A DNA stretch of 64,000 bases from Zhongshania aquatica (GTDB taxonomy: Bacteria > Pseudomonadota > Gammaproteobacteria > Pseudomonadales > Spongiibacteraceae): assembly GCF_027257955.1 (NCBI RefSeq), contig NZ_JANZNQ010000016.1, forward strand, positions 1 to 64,000. Direction: 5' to 3'. The position numbers and the translations under genes are program-made. Shown piece after piece: positions 1 to 7,990 of the stretch (position 1 is its first letter; each line of letters opens with the position of its first letter). Under the pieces are notes generated by a model, which worked only from the letters and a program-made list of their open reading frames with translations, was not told the DNA's origin and did no database searches.

Positions 1-99
1 CTAGACCCGCAGGCTTACCTGAAAGACGTGATGGAGAAACTGCCGACACATCGCGCCTCAAACATTGGTGAGCTACTGCCGCACAATTGGCAGCCTTGA
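1..99 (+). CDS. tnpC: IS66 family transposase (TnpC), C-terminal end only
   Basis: Frame 1 reads 32 codons to a TGA at 97-99. The peptide contains the conserved IS66 TnpC tail, with LPTH followed by ELLPH and a final W-x-P. This tail follows the DDE catalytic domain in full-length TnpC of about 500 residues. The start and catalytic residues lie before base 1, so activity cannot be judged. No other IS66 gene is visible. The identification rests on the short but very characteristic tail and on the terminal-repeat-like bases just downstream. Confidence 0.75.
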   Translation, partial: LDPQAYLKDVMEKLPTHRASNIGELLPHNWQP

Positions 100-126
100 T
101 GTAAGGTGAGTTCGCCGGACGGTTAC
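1..126 (+). mobile_element. Right end of an IS66-family insertion sequence (left part outside window)
   Basis: The segment holds the last codons of an IS66 transposase. After its stop comes a short tail ending in GGTTAC (121-126), which resembles the usual IS66 terminal repeat. Downstream sequence at once reads as an IS3-family transposase, so the IS66 element appears to be inserted inside that older element. The left end and target duplication lie outside the window, so the exact boundary is inferred. Confidence 0.65.
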
Positions 127-492
127 AAAAGAACAACGGAGGTTACAAAACGTACATTGGCTGCAGCGATAAAGAAACGCAATCCGGATAAGGGGCTTAT
201 GCTTCATACAGATCGTGGCGTCGAATACAGAGGCGCGGAGTATCAAAAGGAATTGCAGCGGTACGGTATATTGCACAGCTTAAGTCGCCCGGGGAAATGT
301 ACAGACAACGCACATATGGAATCATTTTTTCATATATTGAAAGGCGAGTTGATACGAGGAACTAGCTTTCAATCTGGCGATGAACTGAAGTATGCTTTGG
401 CTCGTTATATCAACAACTTTTATAATAGTAAAAGGCTGCATTCGGGGATTGGTTACTATTCTCCAATAGAATATGAGCGAATGGCCGCATGA
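127..492 (+). pseudogene. IS3 family transposase orfB, 5'-truncated
   Basis: The peptide is an IS3-type DDE (rve) integrase core missing its N-terminal half. Two catalytic positions are visible: the Asp in HTDRG and the Glu in HMESFF, the latter followed by K-x-E. The first catalytic Asp is absent. The C-terminal YNSKRLHSGIGY and SPIEYE motifs are typical of the family. A GTG at 106 opens the frame but falls in the IS66 end, so it is not a real start. The fragment cannot encode a working transposase. Confidence 0.85.
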
Positions 493-527
493 AAACTAAT
501 GTGTCCGTTTTATTGGGGTAAGATCAC
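127..527 (+). mobile_element. IS3-family insertion sequence remnant, right half
   Basis: This stretch carries the C-terminal half of an IS3 orfB. It ends in a terminal inverted-repeat-like sequence at about 502-526 (TGTCCGTTTTATTGGGG, then TAAGATCA). The left half is cut off by the IS66 right end. The right end abuts the left arm of an attC-like stem at 529, so the element appears to have inserted into that attC site. Only one end is visible, so target duplication cannot be checked. Confidence 0.65.
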
Positions 528-528
528 A

Positions 529-602
529 AAATTACGTTGGCTTGGTTTCACTCCGCTTCACATTTTAGCCAACGAAATTTTGCCCATTAACAGGGCGTTA
601 TA
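529..602 (+). repeat. attC-like recombination site, left arm truncated by IS3
   Basis: Bases 529-542 (AAATTACGTTGGCT) are almost perfectly complementary to 567-580 (AGCCAACGAAATTT). The right arm continues through GCCC-N7-GGGC to the core GCGTTATA at 595-602. This is the layout of the folded bottom-strand structure of an integron attC site. The expected left core (TATAAC) is missing because the IS3 remnant ends at about 527. The site would be the right end of the preceding, now lost, cassette. Confidence 0.55.
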
Positions 603-621
603 GCCTGTCAGTTGACGAGGC

Positions 622-637
622 GTACGTTTAAGCGTAC
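622..637. promoter_or_regulatory. Inverted repeat upstream of yefM/yoeB, possible autoregulatory operator
   Basis: The sequence is GTACG-N6-CGTAC, about 25 bases before the antitoxin start. YefM-type antitoxins, with their toxins, repress their own promoter through short palindromes, so this is a reasonable operator candidate. A strong ribosome site (GGAGGTG, 650-656) follows. The assignment is inference from position and symmetry. Confidence 0.35.
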
Positions 638-660
638 TGTTCATGGACCGGAGGTGACTT

Positions 661-903
661 ATGACTACACTGAACGCTACAGAAGCCCGCACCAAGCTCT
701 ATGCCTTGATTGACGAGGCGTCTACCAGCCATCAACCTATTGTTATTACAGGGAAAAGAGGGAATGCTGTCCTCTTGGCGGAAGAGGATTGGAATGCCAT
801 AAACGAAACGCTTAACTTGCTGGCTGTGTCTGGCATGCGGGAGTCTATCCGCGAGGGTATCGAGGCTGGGCTTGACGAGTGCGATCAGGAGCTTGATTGG
901 TGA
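661..903 (+). CDS. yefM: Antitoxin of the Phd/YefM family
   Basis: This 80-residue protein has the Phd/YefM fold signature. The N-terminal DNA-binding part contains ATEARTKLYALID (residues 6-18). Next comes the strand with PIVITGKRGNAVLL-AEEDW (26-44), then an acidic C-terminal tail that would wrap the toxin. The start ATG at 661 follows an excellent GGAGGTG ribosome site. Its TGA overlaps the toxin's GTG start (GTGA, 900-903), indicating translational coupling. The antitoxin should neutralise the downstream RNase and repress the pair. The pair lies between two attC-like sites, which suggests a cassette-borne addiction module. Confidence 0.88.
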   Translation: MTTLNATEARTKLYALIDEASTSHQPIVITGKRGNAVLLAEEDWNAINETLNLLAVSGMRESIREGIEAGLDECDQELDW

Positions 904-1163
904 CTTGGAAGCTTTACTACACCAAGCAAGCTCAAAAGGATGCACGCAAACTTGCCTCGTCGGGGCTTAAGAGCAAAGCTCAAGAATTGTTACACATCAT
1001 CGCGCAAGATCCCTTTCAGAATCCACCTCCCTATGAAAAGCTGGTTGGCGACTTGGTGGGAGCGTACTCCCGAAGAATCAATATTCAACATCGATTGGTG
1101 TACCAGGTACTGGAGGTAGATAAGGCGGTTAAAGTTCTACGGCTGTGGACTCACTATGAGTAA
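900..1163 (+). CDS. yoeB: Toxin of the Txe/YoeB family (ribosome-dependent mRNA interferase)
   Basis: The protein has about 87 residues, the usual YoeB length. The core SRRINIQHRLVYQV matches the Txe/YoeB signature, and the C-terminus ends in THYE, giving the conserved late His. YoeB enzymes cut mRNA in the ribosomal A site using Glu, Arg and His residues, and candidates for all three are present. I choose GTG at 900 because it overlaps the antitoxin stop by four bases. TTG at 897 is possible but less likely. The gene is intact, so the toxin could be active. Confidence 0.88.
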   Translation: MTWKLYYTKQAQKDARKLASSGLKSKAQELLHIIAQDPFQNPPPYEKLVGDLVGAYSRRINIQHRLVYQVLEVDKAVKVLRLWTHYE

Positions 1164-1167
1164 TAGC

Positions 1168-1261
1168 TATAACAAATCAAAGCACTCGGGCTTGGTAAAG
1201 CTGTCACCTTTTTTTCCAAAAAAGCCGCCAACTTCACCAAGCGGGTGTCTGAGGCGTTATA
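1168..1261 (+). repeat. attC-like recombination site downstream of the toxin gene
   Basis: The site begins with TATAAC (1168-1173) and ends with GTTATA (1256-1261), as attC outer cores do. Internally CTTGGTAAAG (1191-1200) pairs with CTTCACCAAG (1232-1241) with one mismatch. The GCACTCGG and CGGGTGTC segments extend the stem. The loop contains a poly-T/poly-A stretch. Length (94 bases) and imperfect symmetry are those of attC sites rather than of terminators. Confidence 0.6.
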
Positions 1262-1363
1262 AGGCAAGGGACGGTTAATCAAAATAGCCACAACTAGCAA
1301 GAATAATCCGATAATTGGCTTTACCAAAGACCTAGGTGAAGTCGATGTTGATTCCCCGCAACA

Positions 1364-2281
1364 TCATCTGAACTTGACTATTCCACTGTCGTACTTGAGG
1401 TCAAAGATGAGTTCTCCGCGTCCGGTAAAGTGGAACGATTGTGTTTCTTGAAGTAATTTCAAGAATTCGGTTTCCTGCGAACCTTCGCAGTACATGCGCG
1501 TTGTACGAAACTCAGAAAACGCAATAGTATTATTCTCGGCGGTGTAGGTTCCGCCGGCCGTGTTGCAGTCAGTGGCAATCGCCACCGTGTTGGCGTCAGT
1601 AAAAGTAAGTGTGAAAGCGTCTTTTTTCTCAGGAATAATTTCTTTCCCATCCTTATATATGGCCTGCTGCCAGACCCATGGTTTCATCTCAAGCGTCATT
1701 ACCTTCGGATCAGCCTCTCCCTCGAAATCTGTCGCCACCTCACCAAATTGCATAGATTGCGGATCAAGAATGAGATGCAGCGACTTGCCAATGGATGGCG
1801 GTGTTGTCATCGGTTCGTCCAGCTCTCTTTCAACAAAATTAACGATTACCTGTTTGCCTGGGCCCGACTCAGTGCTCTGTGGCGTTATGCGATCCCCTAA
1901 GAGGAGCGCTTGAGAGCCAACGTAGCCATTTTCTGTATTGAGTGCTGCGACGACATAAAAGAAGCTGCCGCTGCCACCTGTTTCCTGTGTTAGAAGGAAA
2001 ACGGCATCGTCTGTATCATCGCCATTCAAATCCTTGAACAACTCATTGCCAAAATAGCGAGTTATGGCCGTAGATGCGGAATTGGGGGTTAATTCGGTCT
2101 CAGCAAAACCATTCACTAAGGTAATCACTTGGCCAGCAATCACATAAGTCGCATTTTTATAATCTAGCACGGCAACAGGATCAGCCTGTTTTTCATGATA
2201 GATATAAGAGTTAAATATAAAGAAGCCTGCTGCCAACAACAAAATGAAAATGGCCAAGGTAACTGTAAATAATTTATTCAT
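1364..2281 (-). CDS. META (HslJ-like) domain protein with N-terminal membrane anchor
   Basis: The protein has 305 residues. Residues 5-25 form one hydrophobic segment without a lipobox, so it is probably an anchored periplasmic protein. Residues 84-93 (DLNGDDTDDA) look like an Asp-rich calcium-loop repeat. The C-terminal 200-303 region is a META domain. It has the typical CNTAGGTY (239-246), and C265 with the following ExEFLKLL helix; the two cysteines may pair. META domains occur in HslJ and in secreted stress or antibiotic-resistance-linked proteins, but a precise function is unknown. It is followed 18 bases later by the metallophosphoesterase in the same orientation, read in the order phosphoesterase then META protein. 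Confidence 0.7.
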   Translation of the reverse strand: MNKLFTVTLAIFILLLAAGFFIFNSYIYHEKQADPVAVLDYKNATYVIAGQVITLVNGFAETELTPNSASTAITRYFGNELFKDLNGDDTDDAVFLLTQETGGSGSFFYVVAALNTENGYVGSQALLLGDRITPQSTESGPGKQVIVNFVERELDEPMTTPPSIGKSLHLILDPQSMQFGEVATDFEGEADPKVMTLEMKPWVWQQAIYKDGKEIIPEKKDAFTLTFTDANTVAIATDCNTAGGTYTAENNTIAFSEFRTTRMYCEGSQETEFLKLLQETQSFHFTGRGELIFDLKYDSGIVKFR

Positions 2282-2299
2282 GATGTGAGTGATGTCTTG

Positions 2300-4090
2300 T
2301 TAAAAATGCGGCATTGCGAAAATCAGTTCCACATTGCGATCCTCTGGGCGGCCTTCTCGCTTGCCACCTTGGGTACACAGCGCATCTAGGTTTGCCTCGC
2401 TAATGGCTGCCTGTACTGCGGCGGGATCGGTAAGATAAAGCGCGCATCGATCGTCTGCTTCCGCCAAGCGTTGTGGGTTTTCTAGGCTATGGCTTAATAC
2501 CGGCCCACGAATAGTGCCGCTGCCGTCGCCATTATCAAATACTTCGATCAGGCGCTGCTGTTGGGGATGGTCGATAAGTGAGGCGGTTTCAATTTGCCAA
2601 AAACCACCGCAGTGTTGGCCGTGGCAATTGCTTACCGGTGCGGAAATTTCACCATTGCTACCCACTCCATCGTTCACTGCAAAAGCGCGAACACGATGCA
2701 CATGGGTGTGGCCTGCTACCCAAGCAATCATATTGGGCCAAGATGCCAATTCCGCATTTAATTCAATAGCACTTACTTCTAGCGTTAGTAAGTCTGCGAA
2801 CATGCCGTACTCGGCAAACGTTAAATCAGGATGATGAGAGAATACCATCACCAACTGCTGTTTTGCATAGGCGGTCGCCAACTCGGTTTTTAACCATTCG
2901 AATTGCGCCCGGTCCAGACTACCATCTGAGAGCGCAAAGGGGTTGCGCAACATGGCGGTGGGAACACGTGGGTCACGACCATCGATAATAGTGTTGAGAA
3001 CAATCATGCGAAAACGCTGCTCGCCAGCGTCAAAGGCGTAGTAGCCATCGTTGCGATCGTCCTCATCCTCGAGGCGCGCGGCATCGACAAGGCCGAAACC
3101 GTGACCGAGGGGTTGCGATGAAGACTTGAAAAATTCCTGAATAAAATCATGCTGGCCGAGCATATAACGACGACCGGTAAGCAGAGATACTTCGTTCAAG
3201 GGGACATCGGCCGCGACCGTACCACGGAGATAGCCATCGTGATTGCCAAATGCCACAAACCACGGCATGGCGATGGCCTGATTAATACAGCCCTCGGCAC
3301 CGTCGTCGCAGCGCAAAACCTCTGGCAAACCCGCCGCGCGCGTTACCGTCTGTCGCCTAGGATCGACGGAACCGTCTGCCGCGCGGCCACTAACAGCGGC
3401 TTGCTGTGTATTTTGTGCTTGCAGCAGTGTGCGCGTGGGTAAAAACTGATATGCCGGATCGTCAATATCCGGATCAATAGTTTGGGTGTCAGCCGTGCCC
3501 CTACCGGTAAAGCGAGTACAGGACAGATCGATCTGCTCGGCGGGTGCATCAGCACCTAGGGCGAGTGTGCAGGCTTCTTCAAAGGCGCTCATCTGATCGA
3601 CGCGGCCATCAAGATTATCAATAAAGCGACGAGTTTCTGCGACTGTCGTCAGATCCGCAGAATCACCGGTGACTATCGCAAATTCTGCCGGGTATTGCGC
3701 ATGGCAATTGTTTAGCGCTGAAATTAAATCGTTCAGCACTTCGTCTGAATATTCTTCCTGAAATCGCTGCGCGGACTCAAAGCTAGTGTAAAGCGGATCT
3801 AGTGCGCTGGCGCCGTTTAACAACTGACCGTCATCGTCAATAATGTGGTCGTCGGTCAGGTGTACAAAACGCAGCAGCAAGGCCGCGCTTGCTGGCCGAC
3901 TTCCCGTCGCCAGCTCATTGCGAGTCACAAAGTCCTCGGCGCTCATATTATCGCAGACGGCTGGGCCATGCTTTTGGCTCGACGCGATATTATTCTCCAG
4001 AGGGGCGACCGCGCTGCCTGAATCAGAGTTTTTACAGGCAAGTAGGGTCAGTGCGCTGATCAATAGTAGGGCTTTGAAAGGGTGATTCAT
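2300..4090 (-). CDS. Lipoprotein metallophosphoesterase (calcineurin-like)
   Basis: I place the start at ATG 4090, not at an upstream ATG 29 codons earlier. From 4090 the protein opens with a lipoprotein signal (LLAC, Cys19). The mature 596-residue enzyme shows the full dinuclear metal set: D80-x-H82, GDSAD (142-146), GNHD (282-285), SHH (418-420) and GHTH (460-463). The spacing is large, with an insertion between GDSAD and GNHD. It should hydrolyse a phosphoester or nucleotide at the outer or inner membrane surface; the substrate is unknown. The downstream META-domain gene is close and probably co-transcribed. Confidence 0.8.
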   Translation of the reverse strand: MNHPFKALLLISALTLLACKNSDSGSAVAPLENNIASSQKHGPAVCDNMSAEDFVTRNELATGSRPASAALLLRFVHLTDDHIIDDDGQLLNGASALDPLYTSFESAQRFQEEYSDEVLNDLISALNNCHAQYPAEFAIVTGDSADLTTVAETRRFIDNLDGRVDQMSAFEEACTLALGADAPAEQIDLSCTRFTGRGTADTQTIDPDIDDPAYQFLPTRTLLQAQNTQQAAVSGRAADGSVDPRRQTVTRAAGLPEVLRCDDGAEGCINQAIAMPWFVAFGNHDGYLRGTVAADVPLNEVSLLTGRRYMLGQHDFIQEFFKSSSQPLGHGFGLVDAARLEDEDDRNDGYYAFDAGEQRFRMIVLNTIIDGRDPRVPTAMLRNPFALSDGSLDRAQFEWLKTELATAYAKQQLVMVFSHHPDLTFAEYGMFADLLTLEVSAIELNAELASWPNMIAWVAGHTHVHRVRAFAVNDGVGSNGEISAPVSNCHGQHCGGFWQIETASLIDHPQQQRLIEVFDNGDGSGTIRGPVLSHSLENPQRLAEADDRCALYLTDPAAVQAAISEANLDALCTQGGKREGRPEDRNVELIFAMPHF

Positions 4091-4420
4091 TCTTATATCC
4101 AGATGCGTATTATTGTTAGATGGCGCAGTTATGACACATATTACATCTTGCGTGACATAACATCTAACTATGTTCAACTGTTATAAGACGATAATGGCAG
4201 CCTGTGATTGCTGAAACCGCTATGCGAATACGAGTTCTACAGATTTAAGTTACTTTTTTAAAGAGGAAATCAGATCAATAGCTGGCTGCTGAGCTTGTAG
4301 AGAAACTCGCTGGCTTTCATTCAGATAGGAATTTTCTAAGTCCGCTTATTCTATTTTTCAGGTCGGCTCATAGTGCAACTTGAGCGATTGTAAAGTGGTA
4401 AAAAGTCATTAAGCGTTCTA
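4091..4420. other. Intergenic region upstream of the metallophosphoesterase
   Basis: The 330-base gap lies between the phosphoesterase start and the end of the GAF-GGDEF gene, both on the minus strand. It is AT-rich and should contain the phosphoesterase promoter. I see no clear terminator hairpin, RNA gene or coding frame in it. Confidence 0.5.
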
Positions 4421-5410
4421 TTAATCTATTCTTTCTTCTTGTCTTTCGGCGTAGCGTTTTTTCTTCTTCCTGTCGTACATCACAATATCTGCATCGGTGA
4501 GAAACTTTTCTACGGTTGAGTGCTTTTCTGCATCGAATTCCGCGGTGCCGTAGCTGTATTGTAGGGGATGTAGCCATAGTTCGCGTTTGCTGAGAGCATC
4601 GATTTCGGTTTTAAATTTAATCATTGCTAACTCGGCATTTGCGGCACAGATATCTATCAATAGCGCCACAAATTGATGTTTGCCTACCCGAGCAACAAGT
4701 CCAGATTGCTCAAGCTGCGTGTTGAGGTATTCTGCAAAATAGGCCATTTTACGTTTGGTTTCGGCGCGACCACGCTTATCGTCGGCGTCGTTAAATTTAT
4801 CTAATTCGATGAACACGAGTGATGCAGTGATATCTCGACGGGCGCATAAATCTAAGCCTTTTTCCGCTAATATCGAAAACCCTTTGCGATTGCTGATATG
4901 GGTTTGGGTATCGAGAACATCTAATTCCGGTTTAATAATCTCGCGCTCGACCATAAGGGTAAGGTCGCGGAAAACGTCGAGGTCGTCATCGTTGAATTCC
5001 CGTGGTCTGCGATCGATAAGGCAGAGGCTGCCTATTGCGTAGCCGCTTTCTGCACTGATAGGGCAGCCCGCGTAGAAACGGATATGGGGTGGGCCTGTTA
5101 CGAGTGGATTGTCGGCGAATCGTTGATCATTTTTAGCATCCCGCACCATCATGATTTTTTTAGAATGTATGGTGTGGCCACAAAACGAGATAGCTCTCGA
5201 TGTTTCGCGAACGTCTAAACCCATTGAAGATTTAAACCATTGGCGATCTTGGTCGATTAGGCTAACTAGGGCGATGGGTACGTCGAATAAGTTACTTGCG
5301 AAACGAGTGATGCGGTCAAAACGCTCTTCAAAGGGCGTGTCCAATATGTTCAGCGCATGTAGGGATGCTAATCGCTTATCCTCGTTGTTTTGGATTGTAG
5401 GACTTTGCAC
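4421..5410 (-). CDS. GAF-domain sensor protein with degenerate GGDEF domain
   Basis: The protein has 329 residues. Residues 10-160 form a GAF domain of the type found in many diguanylate cyclases, with the SFCGHTI and VRDA motifs at 75-92. Residues 168-315 have the length and pattern of a GGDEF domain, including LDKFNDAD (203-210) where the metal loop belongs. The active-site GGDEF is replaced by GKHQF (243-247), so cyclase activity is unlikely. Such domains can act as c-di-GMP or GTP sensors or as protein adaptors. No transmembrane segment is visible, so it is predicted cytoplasmic. It stands alone between intergenic gaps of about 260 and 330 bases. Confidence 0.75.
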   Translation of the reverse strand: MQSPTIQNNEDKRLASLHALNILDTPFEERFDRITRFASNLFDVPIALVSLIDQDRQWFKSSMGLDVRETSRAISFCGHTIHSKKIMMVRDAKNDQRFADNPLVTGPPHIRFYAGCPISAESGYAIGSLCLIDRRPREFNDDDLDVFRDLTLMVEREIIKPELDVLDTQTHISNRKGFSILAEKGLDLCARRDITASLVFIELDKFNDADDKRGRAETKRKMAYFAEYLNTQLEQSGLVARVGKHQFVALLIDICAANAELAMIKFKTEIDALSKRELWLHPLQYSYGTAEFDAEKHSTVEKFLTDADIVMYDRKKKKRYAERQEERID

Positions 5411-5668
5411 CTGGTTACCTCTGAATAAGTCATGCCTGAGCTTGTTTTGGCTAGAGATCTATGTGATTCGATTCTCCTGTGCACGTATTACTAGCTACTA
5501 GCGTAAACATGGCTAGCAACACTTTTTATTGGCAGAGCTAGAATAAAATGTAAGTTCAGTTACAGGTCTTCATTTTGACTTTATAGCGGTGAATGTCCCA
5601 TAGGGGCTTATCCCTATTTTAGATTGGGTCTTAAATTTGATTGGGCTTGGTGAATGAAAAGGCTAGCT

Positions 5669-6466
5669 TTAGGGCTTTAAAAAGGGGATGGCATGGTTAG
5701 GCTGGTTATCTAGCAACAGTGATTGATCTTTAAGCGTAACACCGCTGACGCCATCCTTGAGGGCGGCGAGTGTTAAGTACATGCTGGTATCGCAAGCTTG
5801 CTGGTAGCTAAGACCACCGATTCGGATATTCGAAATGCAGTTGCGTTCAGCATCACGTATACCGCGACGGGGGGCGTAGCTTAAATACAGGCCCAAACTG
5901 TCGGGGGAGCTTAGTCCGGGTCGTTCGCCGATCAACACGATAACCAGTTTGGCCTTGAGCGCTTCACCAATGTCATCGCCCAGTGCGACCCGTGCTTGTG
6001 TGGCAATACTCAGTGGTGCAAGTAAAAGATTTTCGGCACGTAAGCGCGGTATCAGCAACGTGAGAAGCGGAAGCGCGTGGTTTTGTACCGCGGCGGAAGA
6101 GAGCCCGTCTGCAATGACAATGGCGATATCTGCGTTTTTATGTTCTGACGCGGATTGCCTGAGGATTTGCCACTGGGCTTCAGGTAGCCGCCGCCCTAAA
6201 TCTGGTCGCTGCAAATAGCGCATGCGATTCTCGGCTTCGCTTACTAGCATGACTGGCTTGGCTGCGTTTGGGAAAGTTGCTGTGTAGGCGTCGATAAATG
6301 CCTGCGTATTGAAGGCGAGATGAACGGCGTCGCGGGCGCGGGCGTGGTCGAGCTGAAACTGTAAGTTGGCCGCCGTGGGCAGAGATACGCCTGTTCTTCC
6401 CAGCGCGATTCTTGCTGAGGTATATGAGCGCAACACCTGCCATGAATCGTTTTTTAGCTCGCTCAT
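5669..6466 (-). CDS. eutC: Ethanolamine ammonia-lyase small subunit
   Basis: The protein has 265 residues when started at ATG 6466. It matches EutC across its length: TSARIALGRTG near the N-terminus, a central ADGLSSAAVQNH, then IGERPGLSSPDSLGLYLSY and RNCISNIR. EutC joins EutB to form the adenosylcobalamin-dependent lyase that turns ethanolamine into acetaldehyde and ammonia. The ATG overlaps the EutB stop (ATGA), so translation is coupled. A longer frame upstream is ignored because it would run inside eutB. No other eut, microcompartment or reactivase gene is present, so this is the minimal two-gene form. Confidence 0.93.
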   Translation of the reverse strand: MSELKNDSWQVLRSYTSARIALGRTGVSLPTAANLQFQLDHARARDAVHLAFNTQAFIDAYTATFPNAAKPVMLVSEAENRMRYLQRPDLGRRLPEAQWQILRQSASEHKNADIAIVIADGLSSAAVQNHALPLLTLLIPRLRAENLLLAPLSIATQARVALGDDIGEALKAKLVIVLIGERPGLSSPDSLGLYLSYAPRRGIRDAERNCISNIRIGGLSYQQACDTSMYLTLAALKDGVSGVTLKDQSLLLDNQPNHAIPFLKP

Positions 6467-7857
6467 AATGGCCCCGCCAATGACAGCGCTTGTGCAAAAC
6501 GAGGAGGTAGTTCTGAACCTGAAAACAACGCGCCGTGCTTGTCCATAATCTTTGAGGTTTGCAGCCACTGAAAAAATTCGGGTGCGGGTGGCAAGTTCAG
6601 TAGTCGACGAATGTATAGGGCATCGTGAAATGACGTGGTTTGGTAGTTGAGCATTATGTCATCTGCACCGGGAATACCCATGATGAAATTACCCCCCGCT
6701 GCGGCAAACTGGGTCAGTAGCATGTCCATATCATCTTGGTCTGCTTCGGCGTGGTTGGTATAGCAAATGTCGCAGCCCATTGGCAGGCCGAGTAGTTTTC
6801 CGCAGAAGTGATCTTCTAAGCCCGCGCGAATAATTTGCTTGCCGTTGTATAAATATTCCGGGCCGATAAAGCCGACCACCGTGTTGACTAGTAGTGGTGA
6901 AAACGCGCGGGCGACGGCATAGGCGCGCGTTTCTAGTGTTTGCTGATCGACGCCATGATGGGAATTTGCCGACAGAGCGCTACCTTGGCCGGTTTCAAAA
7001 TACATGAGGTTATTGCCGACGGTGCCTCGCCCCAAGCTGAGTGCGGCAGACTGCGCCTCTGCCAATATTGAGAGCGTTACGCCGAAGCTGCTATTTGCTG
7101 CTTCAGTACCGGCTATTGATTGGAATACTAAGTCTACAGGCGCCCTCTGGTTGATGAGCTCCAAGGTTGTGGTGACGTGGGTGAGCACACAGGATTGGGT
7201 CGGGATGTCAAAACGCGTGATGAAATCGTCAAGCAGGTGAAGAAGGCGCGCCACGGTTTGGGTATTGTCGGACGCGGGGTTAATGCCAATGACGGCATCG
7301 CCACTGGCGTATAGCAAACCGTCGATGATACTTGCGGCAATGCCCGCAGCGTCGTCTGTTGGGTGGTTTGGTTGTAAGCGGGTAGAAAAATGATTGGCAA
7401 GACCGAGCGTATTCCGAAAGCGAGTAATCACTTCGCACTTTTTCGCGACTATAATGAGATCCTGTATTCGCATTAACTTGCTGACTGCAGCAACCATTTC
7501 GGGCGTTAGTCCGGGTGCTAATGCCTGCAGTGATTCCGTCGTGGCTGCGTCGGAAAGTAGCCAGTCGCGGAAGCCGCCCACGGTGAGATGGGCCACTGGC
7601 ATAAACGCGGTCGCATTGTGACTATCGATGATTAAACGGGTGACTTCATCGTCTTCATAGGGAATAACCACGTTATTTAAAAAATGACGTAGCGGTAAAT
7701 CTGCCAGTGCGTATTGCGCGGCTACCCGTTCTTGGTTATTGCTTGCTGCAACACCGGCTAGCACGTCGCCGGAACGGGCAGGTGTCGCCTTGGCGAGCAG
7801 GGTTTTCAAATCTGCGAAGACGTAGTGCTGTTGTCCGAGATTAACGCTAAATGGCAT
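6463..7857 (-). CDS. eutB: Ethanolamine ammonia-lyase large subunit
   Basis: The protein has 464 residues, the normal EutB length. Recognisable blocks are LMRIQDLI, NHPTDDAAGIAASI, GDAVIGINPASD, QSIAGTEAANSSFG, and the C-terminal region FIMGIPGADDIMLNYQTTSFHD. EutB holds the active site and binds adenosylcobalamin and ethanolamine. It is the first gene of a two-gene unit with eutC. The 130 bases upstream show no recognisable cobalamin-riboswitch box and no regulator gene is nearby, so control is unknown. The product could feed nitrogen or acetaldehyde from phospholipid head groups. Confidence 0.94.
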   Translation of the reverse strand: MPFSVNLGQQHYVFADLKTLLAKATPARSGDVLAGVAASNNQERVAAQYALADLPLRHFLNNVVIPYEDDEVTRLIIDSHNATAFMPVAHLTVGGFRDWLLSDAATTESLQALAPGLTPEMVAAVSKLMRIQDLIIVAKKCEVITRFRNTLGLANHFSTRLQPNHPTDDAAGIAASIIDGLLYASGDAVIGINPASDNTQTVARLLHLLDDFITRFDIPTQSCVLTHVTTTLELINQRAPVDLVFQSIAGTEAANSSFGVTLSILAEAQSAALSLGRGTVGNNLMYFETGQGSALSANSHHGVDQQTLETRAYAVARAFSPLLVNTVVGFIGPEYLYNGKQIIRAGLEDHFCGKLLGLPMGCDICYTNHAEADQDDMDMLLTQFAAAGGNFIMGIPGADDIMLNYQTTSFHDALYIRRLLNLPPAPEFFQWLQTSKIMDKHGALFSGSELPPRFAQALSLAGPL

Positions 7858-7990
7858 CGCTCACCCTTGGCAAAGCGTAAAAGCTGGGTTGCCTCCACTT
7901 ACTGTGAGAGGCGGTGGGGATTCGTTAACGCGCCCACTGTCATTGAAGCTACCAAGCTTTCTTGCCTTGTGCAAAAGGAAAAGCAACGAG

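Larger units (their letters stand above)
598..1256 (+). mobile_element. Putative integron gene cassette carrying a toxin-antitoxin pair
   Basis: The segment runs between the G/TTATA crossover points of two attC-like sites and contains only the yefM/yoeB pair with its own upstream region. This matches a single excisable cassette of a chromosomal integron or of an attC cluster without integrase. Toxin-antitoxin cassettes are well known to stabilise such arrays. No integrase gene, attI site or further cassettes are seen here; sequence before base 1 could hold them. Confidence 0.5.

Noticed and set aside
1168-1261. Transcription terminator after the toxin gene
   Set aside because: The stem is long and imperfect, with matching outer cores TATAAC/GTTATA and no T run at the end. 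It fits attC better.
4368-4577. Very basic frame overlapping the GAF-GGDEF gene end
   Set aside because: It is a frame shadow created by the Lys-rich C-terminus of the real gene.
7858-7990. Cobalamin riboswitch upstream of eutB
   Set aside because: No B12-box-like sequence or matching pairing was seen on the minus strand; the gap is also short for this element.
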